Source: Aspidiotus rigidus (Eukaryota; Arthropoda; Insecta; Hemiptera; Diaspididae). From it: DNA of 64,000 nucleotides. The notes beneath the pieces were generated by a model. It did not search any database. It had not been told where the DNA came from and was given only the letters and a program-made list of their open reading frames with translations. The DNA lies in NCBI GenBank assembly GCA_035079385.1, contig JAVHKY010000054.1, forward strand, positions 3,573,501-3,637,500, written 5' to 3'. The position numbers and the translations under genes are program-made. Positions 27,901-37,300 of this stretch are shown here, in pieces (the stretch's first letter is position 1; each line of letters starts with the position of its first letter).

Positions 27901-28337
27901 ATTGCTTGGTCTGTGACCTAGGTTCTCTTCCAGGAAACCAATGCAAGTCATTTCTCTTTCACGAGTATTTGAAGTCAACGAAACGAAAAGTAAATAAGAT
28001 AGATCTACTATCGATTCGTTTCCGTTCTACAAACGTACTAACTAGTAGTAATCTCCAAACTCTATCTGTGAGTTTCATTGCATCATCTTGCGACAAATTC
28101 TAATGTGTAACATATACTAAGAAAGAATAGTTGCTCAGAAACTTTCCTTGCAGTCGGACACGCTGGTAGAACGCACCCCAATATAGAAAAATACCAGTAC
28201 ATCACGCACTTAGCAATGATACAGAAGAATCATGGTAGAATGCGCACTAAGACAGCACCCATCTGAAGCATTGGGAAATTCAGGCGAAGGGAGACTTGAA
28301 AAATTTTGTTTTGCACATAAAGAAAATTATATGTGCG

Positions 28338-28381
<44 letters not shown>

Positions 28382-31300
28382 GAATGGACTGCTTGAAGCG
28401 TAAGAAGAAATTAAGAAGATATGCTCAATTTCCCAACCTCCCCCCCTGACGGAATTTTGAGTTGCGACTTAATATCATAATTTTGTTCACATTTTGTTCA
28501 ATTTGGTTCAACGAATTTTAAATATTGTTCACTCGTCGTTTTCCGCTACAGCCATTTCAAATTTGGGCAGGCTGAGGAAATGCAGGCCAGTCCCATTCTT
28601 CGAATTTTGGGTTCAAATCCATGTGATAATTTTGTTCACGTTTTGTTCAATTTTGTTCAACAAATTTTAAATTTTGTTCACGCGTCATTTCCCCGCTACA
28701 TCCGTTTCAAATTTGGAGGAGAGGGTGCAGGAGAAATGAAGCCTCCCATCTTCGAATTTTGGGTTCAAATCCATGTGATAATTTTGTTCACATTTTGTTC
28801 AATTTTGTTCAACAAATTTTAAATTTTGTTCACTCGTAGTTTCCCCGCTACATCCGTTTCAAATTTGGAGAGGGGGTGCGGGAGAAATACAGCCCCCCTC
28901 TTCGAATTTTGCGTTCAAATCCATGTGATAATTTTGTTCCCCAATTTTGTACAGGAAACTTTGGATTTTGTTCACCCATCATTTCTCCGCTACATACATT
29001 TAAAATTTTGGGGCCTCAGGAAATGTACACACCTCCCCTTTCTCATCTGTGAATAAACAAAATTCACCCATATTTTCCAATTACTCACATCTCATATTTT
29101 GGGACCCACAGGCATGAAATACCCTTGCCTATCCTCCTTATTTTTGAACTGACATAATATTTCATTCTATTCAATTTTCTCAAATGAATACTGTGCATAA
29201 TTACAGGGTGCACCAAAAAGATGTTGACAGTTAAATGGGAATTTGGGCGGAACCTGTCGTAGCGCAAAAACGCGAAACGTTAGATGAATAATTCAAATGT
29301 ACGAAATTTGTATTTCAATTTTATCTTTAATTTGCGCCAGATCCGAAGCTTCTACGTCTTCTCTGAGACGAGTTATCGACCAAAATGTGCCGAAAATTTA
29401 GGAAATTGCCAGGGTTCCCAAAATAGGGCTTGAAAATTGATTAATTTACAGTATTGAACTGATTTTCGAACATTTAAATAATTAGATTATTGTTCCTGAA
29501 CTGAAATTTTACGGGGAAAACAAAAAAAAAGTCATAAAATGCTGCAAAGCACACAAATGGGTTATTGAGCCCAAAAAAGGTCAAAATTTACCCAAAATGA
29601 AAAATTACGTCATCTTCAAAATTTTGTACAATTCTAGTGCAATTTAGCGCTGGGTCCGAAAAAATTACCTAAAAGACTCTACAAAGCTACAAAATGGATG
29701 TACGACCCCAAAGAAGGTCAAAATTCCCCCAAATAAAAAAATTACGTAATCCTCAAAGTTTTGTACAATTCTCTAGTGCGACTTAGCGCTGGGTCCGAAA
29801 AAATCACCCAAAAGATTCGACGAAGCTTCAAAAAGGATGAACGGCCCCATAGAAGGTCAAAATTTCCCCAGGCCTCGGAACTTTGTACTATTTTCTAGCA
29901 AAATTTTGCGCGGTCAATGTTCGGCGAAAGTCTCGTGTTTGATCTACGCAACGCGTACTGACGAGCAGAAATTCTCGCAATTTCACGCGAAGGAGGGAAT
30001 GATACCTTGAAGCTCATCTTTCGTCATGAGCTCGCGGTGAGTAATCCGTCATACCTTCGTGTTTGATACCAGCAGGGGAATTCATAAAAATCTTCCCGAT
30101 TTCACGCGAAGGAGGGAATGATACCTCGAGGCTCATCTTTCGTCATGTGCTCGCGGTGAGAGAAACGTCATACTCCCGTGTTTGATACAGACGGGGGAAT
30201 TCACAAAGATCCTCCCGGTTTCACGCAAAGGAGGCAATGATACTTCTAAGCTCATCCTTCATGACAAAAGGTGAGCTTCGAGCTATCATTCCCTCTTTTG
30301 TGTGACACCGGGAAGATTTTCGCGGATTCCCCTGCCTGTATGAAACACGGGGGCATGACAGATCTCTCACCGCGAGCTCATGACGAAGGATGGGCATTTC
30401 ACGTTTCTGCGTTCCGACAGGTTTCGCCCAAATTCCCATTTAACTGTTAACATCTTTTTGGTGCACCCTGTAATTATGCACAGTATTTATTTTAGAAAAT
30501 TGGATAGAATGAAATATTATGTCAGTTCAAAAATAAGGAGGATAGGCAAGGGTATTTCATGCCTGTGGGTCCCAAAATATGAGATGTGAGTAATTGGAAA
30601 ATATGGGTGAATTTTGTTTATTCACAGAGGAGAAAGGGGAGGTGTATACATTTCCTTGGGCCCCAAAATTTTAAATGTATGTAGCGGAGAAATGATGGGT
30701 GAACAAAATCCAAAGTTTCCTGAACAAAATTATCACATGGATTTGAACGCAGAATTCGAAGATGGGGGGCTGCATTTCCCCCGCACTCTCCCTCCAAATT
30801 TGAAACGGATGTAGCGGGGAAACGACGAGTGAACAAAATTGAACAAAATGTGAACAAAATTATGGCATTAGTCGCAACTCAAAATTCCGTCATGAGGGGG
30901 TTGGGGAAACGGAGTTGGCTCTCTTATAATGAACCTTTTTCATTATTACTGAAATTTGGTTCATTTTTGACAGGGAATCTGTTCTATGATTTTTTGTTTT
31001 GAGAAATTCGCCGTGCGTCGTTCGGCGAAAACTTGAAAAAATTTTGATTCTCGAGCTATATATGATAGGAGAAGGACTCAGAAAAATTTCTACCCTCTTG
31101 CTATATAAGATAGGTGGGGCACTTGGAAAAATTTCGACTCACGACCCGTAATATAATTATGATAGAAGCCCATATGGTGTTTGAAGCATTGCATATCTGG
31201 CTCATTGAAGGGTCCAAGCCAAGTAGTGTAAAAAGTATTGCATGTTTAGTTACTTGAAGGGGCTATCCTAATGCAGGTCATATAATGTATTGTTTTTCAA

Positions 31301-34300
31301 CACAAAGAAAAAGTTCTCTGCGTTCCTCGTTTAACATCGTTAAGGAACCCATCGCTTTTTGGAATTGTTAGAGGACAAAGAGTTCGTTTTTCCATTACGT
31401 TCCAAAGGATTTAAAATCTTAACGAGTTTGAATATACCTAGCTTCGTTTTCGTTTTTATCATACATCTATACCTATGCCATTAAGACGGATGGACGTGAT
31501 GCTAAAAAAAAAAAAACATATCTTCAAGTTTTCTTTTATTCAGTTTACTTACCAAGAGCTTTTTCTGGTCCTGTCAAAATGAACACATCGGAACTACATA
31601 GAATACAATGGTTCAGGAAGATGGCCGGTCTTCTTTTCTTGCGTTCCCAGTCTTGTCGACCTTCGCGTCCATAGGGTATTCGATGAAGAGAGAGAATATA
31701 TCCGTCCTCCGTGGTGACATTGTGGATTTCTACAGGATAATTGTGAGATTCAATAATCTGAGGCTGGAACGGTACAATACGTGAAAATTACTAATGGGTA
31801 GTTTTTATTCTACAATTTAAATTATCGTTGCCGTTCTTCTAGCTATCGTTGGAAAAATTAGTAAACCATATCTTATTGAAAAATTGAATCGGTACCGATA
31901 AATCATGTCGACTCTCGGACGACGAGCGTGTATCTGACGTCAAATCGACCCCAAATTGACTTATGAAAATTTTTCTTCGAAAAGTCACGACAATTCACCA
32001 AACGAGTTTATGGTCTTGAAATTTAAAAACAAAAAAACTTTTATTCCTCGCTCTTTATTGATGAGGGAATTAAAATTTCGTGCTTCCGCATTTTTCGCTC
32101 TCTAATTAAATTGAAATGAAGAATTTTTATCTCACCATTATGTCTATCGTACCCACTTTTACCGTCCGTATTGTAAGCAAATATTTTTACCTCAACTGTC
32201 AAATTTTGGTCTGATTTAATCGTATTGATATCCGTATGTAGTGTAGTTAATCGTATCTTCACAGATCTAAGGTTGCGAGAATCTTCGTATTTTGTCATAA
32301 ACCTCGACTAGCTTCTACGAATATATAGAGCCAGCTCAACGTCAAGATCATGTGCGACGTTTAATCATTGAGAGTATCAAACTGTACAGTTAACAGTTCC
32401 AAGGTGTCGTTATAAGGTGTGAGTAAAAAAGTTGATTGCAAAAGATACAAGAGCACATTTAATGTCCTAAACGATACTAATTTGTCTAGAGTCACGTTCT
32501 GAATTTAAAAAATATAATTAAGTGGAAGCACGTACCTATCATACGTTTTTCTTTTATTTTTACGCTACATTGGATTAAAAAATCGAAAGTAGGTACGAGT
32601 ACTTACTTACTATTTAATGCGCATTAGGTTTTTTTTTTCAAAAATCTTTACGTCCATTTCGAGTTAACCTATTAATTAGAGATATAATTTTTTGAATGAA
32701 CTTCCGCATTTCAAATTCAAAATATCATGATGTAAATTTTTCATATGTTAGCAGGAAATGATTGAGTAGGCCTACTTACATGGTTTCTCACTCGTGGGTG
32801 TTGATTTAAGGAGTCTGAAGAAAAAAACCTGCAGTTCCTGCGGGTTCTCATTCATTAAGTACGATAATTGAAGCGAGTAGGGAACCTGTTTCATGGGGGG
32901 TTAATGTACAGATTTTAATTGAGGTGTTCGGTTTACTCGTTGGTTCCGCGATCATACGATTCCTAGTATTGGGATATTTGTGGATTTAGTGTCACTGGTT
33001 CCTGAGTTGAAGTTACGATTTGGGTAATGAAACTGTCTTCGACTTACTCGACACCAACCAAACGTCCTCTCTCAGGATTACCCTGGGGGCTTATCGTGCT
33101 AAATCCAAACTTAGCTTATGTGCAGAGCCCTTAGAACTACACCCACTTTCAAAGACATCCTCTATCTTCCGATTTCCACAACTTCCAACTAACAAACGAA
33201 TCTTTCTCCTTCACAACAACCAACCACCCACCCATCAAACATATTGGTCTCCGATTCAATCCACTACAACCTTTACATTCGACTTCCCCTCCTTAGACTC
33301 CTCCTCAAACTAAAATACGTCTCGACCTCACAGAAGCCTCAAATCCCACAAAATACTTTACACATCAGGAGACTATTTCAAGATGAAAAATATCCTCACT
33401 ACTTACTTTGCCTCTCCAGCGGGTCTAAAACATCCACTGAAGCAGCCTATGTATACTGGGTCGACTGGGAAATAAGCAACATAGGTTCCATATTTACTGC
33501 CGAACCTATGAGCCTATTCATCTACCTCACCCACCACCGAATGGCAAATACATTAATAAACGCGAAAAACGAATACTCCGAAGGGAGAGTAAACAATGCA
33601 AACCGCAGAAAAATATAACTCGACGAGCGCTTTCGGTTAATAAACTATCTTCAAGCCTGAAATGAAAGCCACCGACAAACAGAAAAGAAGAGCAAGGTAT
33701 TAAGATTGTTCAAACGAGAAATTGCGGTGTGAATCATAAACCAGTTCAATCAGGCCATCTTCCGGAATGTACGAGTTGAGTACAGTGATACCGTCAGTGT
33801 TTAGATGACGCATTATCTCTATATGCTCGAAGGCGATGCGCTTACGATAGGAATTCTCCTCATGGAGGAGCTTTTCGGATCCCTCGCGGAAGCTGTGGCC
33901 ACTATTTATTAAATGATCAGCAAAAGCTGACTCCCCTAAGTGTCCCTTCTTCCAAGACTTCAGGTGCTCAGCTACTCTAACTTTCATTTGGCGGTTGGTC
34001 TCACCAATATAAAAGCCTCCACAATCCCCACATTTCAACTTGTAAACACCACTCCTCTCATCAACAGGTATGGGGTCTTTCAGTCTCACAAACAACCTCT
34101 TGACTGCGGTAGGGTTGTAAAACGCGGGTTTGAAGGCAAACGGGCGGAGGGCCCGACCCAATTGGAGAGAGAACTTCTTCGAGAAAGGGAGACTGATTCA
34201 ACGCAAACGGCGATCACGGATTGTGTCTCGGGGGAGGGAGGTGGTGGAATCAAGAGAGCTCCTCGTAACTTTCCTCCGAACCATCACGTCAACATCGACA

Positions 34301-37300
34301 TTGACCCCATTCACTCTGGCCAGGTGTTTTATTGTGAGTAATTCTTTCTTGAAGGCAGACTGACCTAAAGGAATACGAGTCAGTCTGTGAACTAGGCTGT
34401 GAAAAGCAGCCATCTTATGAGAAACAGGACCGAACGAACCACCGTGGACTAAAACATCGGTCGTAGTATCTTTCCTGTAAATTCCAAACTTATGGATACC
34501 GTCTATTATAGAGATTGATAAATCCAAAAAGTTAATGGAAAATACCCCTATTTCCAACGTGAATTTGATGGAAGGGTACCAGGAATTGAGATACCTCAGA
34601 AACTCACCAAGGAGATCTGGGGGACCAGTCCAGGTACATAGAACGTCATCAAAGTACCTGTGCCAATAGTGACTATGATTATGTAACACCTGGTTCGAGG
34701 AAAAGAGGTCAAGTTCAAACTTAGACATGAAAATTTCGGAGATGAGATAGCCTAAAGGTGATCCAATAGGGATCCCTACTTCATCAGGAAACTCGAAAAA
34801 TTTTCCTTCTAATTTACAGTAGTTGGGGGGACCAGCAAATATTCAGAAGATCGAAAAATTCCTGAAGCTCATTATGAGGAATATTGGCTTTGACGAGTAG
34901 CTCACCCATACGCTGGATAGTAACAGCCTTAGGAATATTCGGGGACAAACCAACAACATCAAATGAGCAGATGGTCGTTCTCTGGGGAAGACTTACACCC
35001 TTCACAACGTCAGTTAAAGAGGCCGAATTCAAGACCGAATGAGGAGATTCAAAATCAATGCGATTTTTGAACCAACGGCCCAGGAATTCGGCAAGGAGGT
35101 AGCTGGGAGAGGAGACGAAAGAAACAACGGGCCGCATCGGGGTATTGTTCTTATGCACTTTGGGCAGCCCGTAGAGGAGGGGTGGTGTGGGGTTAGAAAG
35201 AAGGAGGGCTTTTCTCAAAGCAGGAGTTTTGATAATAGCCTCACTCCTGTTGATGACACTCCTAACTTCTTTAACGTGCTTAGGAAAACTGAAATCTTCA
35301 CTCTCTTTAGCACCACACTGCTGGAGGACTTCATGGACCTTAGAAGAATAGGCCGACGTCTCCATCACCACAACAGCATTGCCCTTGTCAGCCTTAGTGA
35401 CGATTAAATCTCCCTCTTTCATCTTCCTCCTCAAACCTTGAATCACTCCTCCCAATTTATTACTCATGCGAGTGAGGGTGTTATTACGGACTAATTCGGC
35501 ACAGACTTTCTGGGTATTAAAACCAGGACCAATTTTAACCGCAAGATCAGAAACAACATTCGCCAAAGTTTCATCCTTCTTGTGGGGAAGTAAACTGAAT
35601 TTCATACCTCTCTCAAGGAGGGCAGTTTCGTCACTATTAAACACTACCTGACTATTATTTATGACGGGGGGGGGGATGGAATTTATGAACGACAACACCG
35701 TCACTCACCCCTTCCTCGACCACCTCATCATTAACCTTCATTAGGGAGGACAACTTCTTATTCTTCTTCTCCTTCAAGTTCACCTCAAACTTCCGACACT
35801 TTAAATTGACGTCCCGCATAAAGTAATCAAACTCAAGGGGGAGGAGCATACGGGAGAGTCTCGAATGGACCATAATGTTTAATTTAGTCGTAATATTAAA
35901 TTTACCATACCATCTTCGCAAATCTGTTCTTATCCACTTCTCCCTCATATATTTTTCCACTTTCTTAGTCGTAATCGTACAATCGGAATAAAACCGGCAT
36001 TTAACGAACTTAGGCTTCAAATGCAACACTAAACACCGACGAAGAAACTAAAATGAGAAGAAAATGAAGCACGTTGCTTCCGAACGCCCGTTTGGCTTCA
36101 GACCCGCGTTTTACAACCCTACCACAGTCAACAGGTTGTTTGTGAGATTGAAGGACCCCCATACCTGTTGATGAGAGGAGTGGTGTTTACAAGTTGGAAT
36201 GTGGAGATTGAGGAGGCTTTTATATTGGTGAGGCCAGCCTCGAAATGTAAGTTAGAGTAGCTGAGCACCTGAAGTCTTGGAAGAAGGGACACATAGGGGA
36301 GTCAGCTCTTGCTGATCATTTAATAAACAGTGGCCACAGCTTCCGCGAGGGATCCGAAAAGCTCCTCCATGAGGAGAATTCCTATCGTAAGCGCATCGCC
36401 CTCGAGCATATAGAGATAATGCGTCATCTAAACACTGACGGTATCACTGTACTCAACTCGTACATTCCGGAAGATGGCCTGATCGAACTGTTTTATGATT
36501 CACACCGCAATTTCTCGTTTGGACAATCTTAATACCTTGCTCTTCTTTTCTGTTCATCAGTTGCTTTCATTTCAGGCTTGAAGATGCTTTATTAACCGAA
36601 AGCGTTCGTCGTCTTATATTTTTCTGCGGTTTGCATTGTTTACTCTCCCTTCGGAGTATTCGTTTTTCGCGTTTATTATGGATAGCCGTAACCTTGAGGA
36701 ACGTATTCGTTTAAGGCAAATTCCTTCTTCTTACCGACTCATTTTCTCTCTTCACTACACGCCCTTAAAGACTCATGCAACACATCCCTCTCACACTTGA
36801 CAATCTAGACTCAATTAACACGCATATAATTTTCTAATGGATCCCCAGGCACGTTGATCTCTTCGAACATGACGCTGTTGAAACAAGCTACATCCTTCCC
36901 CGAATAACTGATAGTTCCACAGTCCTATCTCAAAGATTTTTATTCATTAATTATTTGAGGGGGGGGATGTTTTGTATCCATGATGATGTGTGTAACTATT
37001 TTTCATTACATAGGAAATTCTTGAACCAAGAATATGATTTTTTGAAATACTACAAATAGCCCTCGTGTGCAAAAAATTCGCCATTTTTTAACCAATCAAT
37101 AGATGTAAAAAATGATCTTAAATTAGTACTGAGGAAGTTTTCTTCAGTGAAATTATTTTCTTAATTCTTGGAAAAATTACAAAAAATGCAAAAGTTGATC
37201 CAAAACTGTCACTATAATCGAAATGGCGCGTAAGAACAAAATGAGGAAGTTAGATGACAATTTTCAAACCAACCAATGAACGTAAGGTAATAAATGAATA

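Larger units (their letters stand above)
28428..30910. mobile_element. Large foldback element 2 with tandem-repeat arms
   Basis: The left arm (about 28428-29280) and right arm (about 30385-30910) are inverted copies. The outer ends share GACGGAATTTTGAGTTGCGAC, and the inner ends share AATTCCCATTTAACTGT and GGTGCACCCTGTAATTATGC. The left arm has three to four tandem units of about 140 bp built on TTCAAATCCATGTGATAATT and TTTTGTTCAATTTTGTTCAA. The right arm has two. The 1.1-kb centre holds two further sets of internal repeats. No transposase is visible. The layout parallels foldback element 1 but shares no obvious sequence with it. It lies in lipase intron 2. Confidence 0.8.
33554..36678 (-). 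mobile_element. Penelope-like retroelement, copy C, with inverted terminal copy
   Basis: Minus-strand frames run in element order. 36029-35655 holds an N-terminal region with a Lys-rich stretch. 35704-34814 holds the reverse transcriptase with [20 protein letters not shown] and [14 protein letters not shown]. 34728-34198 holds [15 protein letters not shown] and [17 protein letters not shown]. 34161-33700 holds the GIY-YIG nuclease: [36 protein letters not shown] and [10 protein letters not shown]. Two or three frameshifts separate these, so it is nearly but not fully intact. At 36060-36678 a plus-strand copy of the nuclease and 3' region (about 620 bp) mirrors 33554-34160. The whole unit therefore has long terminal inverted repeats ending TAATAAACGCGAAAAACG. 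It lies in lipase intron 1. Confidence 0.9.

Noticed and set aside
27423..28103. A 226-codon open frame on the plus strand
   Set aside because: It has no ATG at its start, no domain, no signal and no splice context, and it lies within a lipase intron among repeats. Length alone is not enough.
28580..29056. Repeated open frames with GGTTCAAATCC, recalling a tRNA T-loop
   Set aside because: The word is part of the foldback tandem unit and no tRNA cloverleaf surrounds it.
33020..33618. Two overlapping plus-strand frames beside Penelope copy C
   Set aside because: They reflect a C-rich, stop-poor stretch; no reverse transcriptase or other motif is present on either strand.
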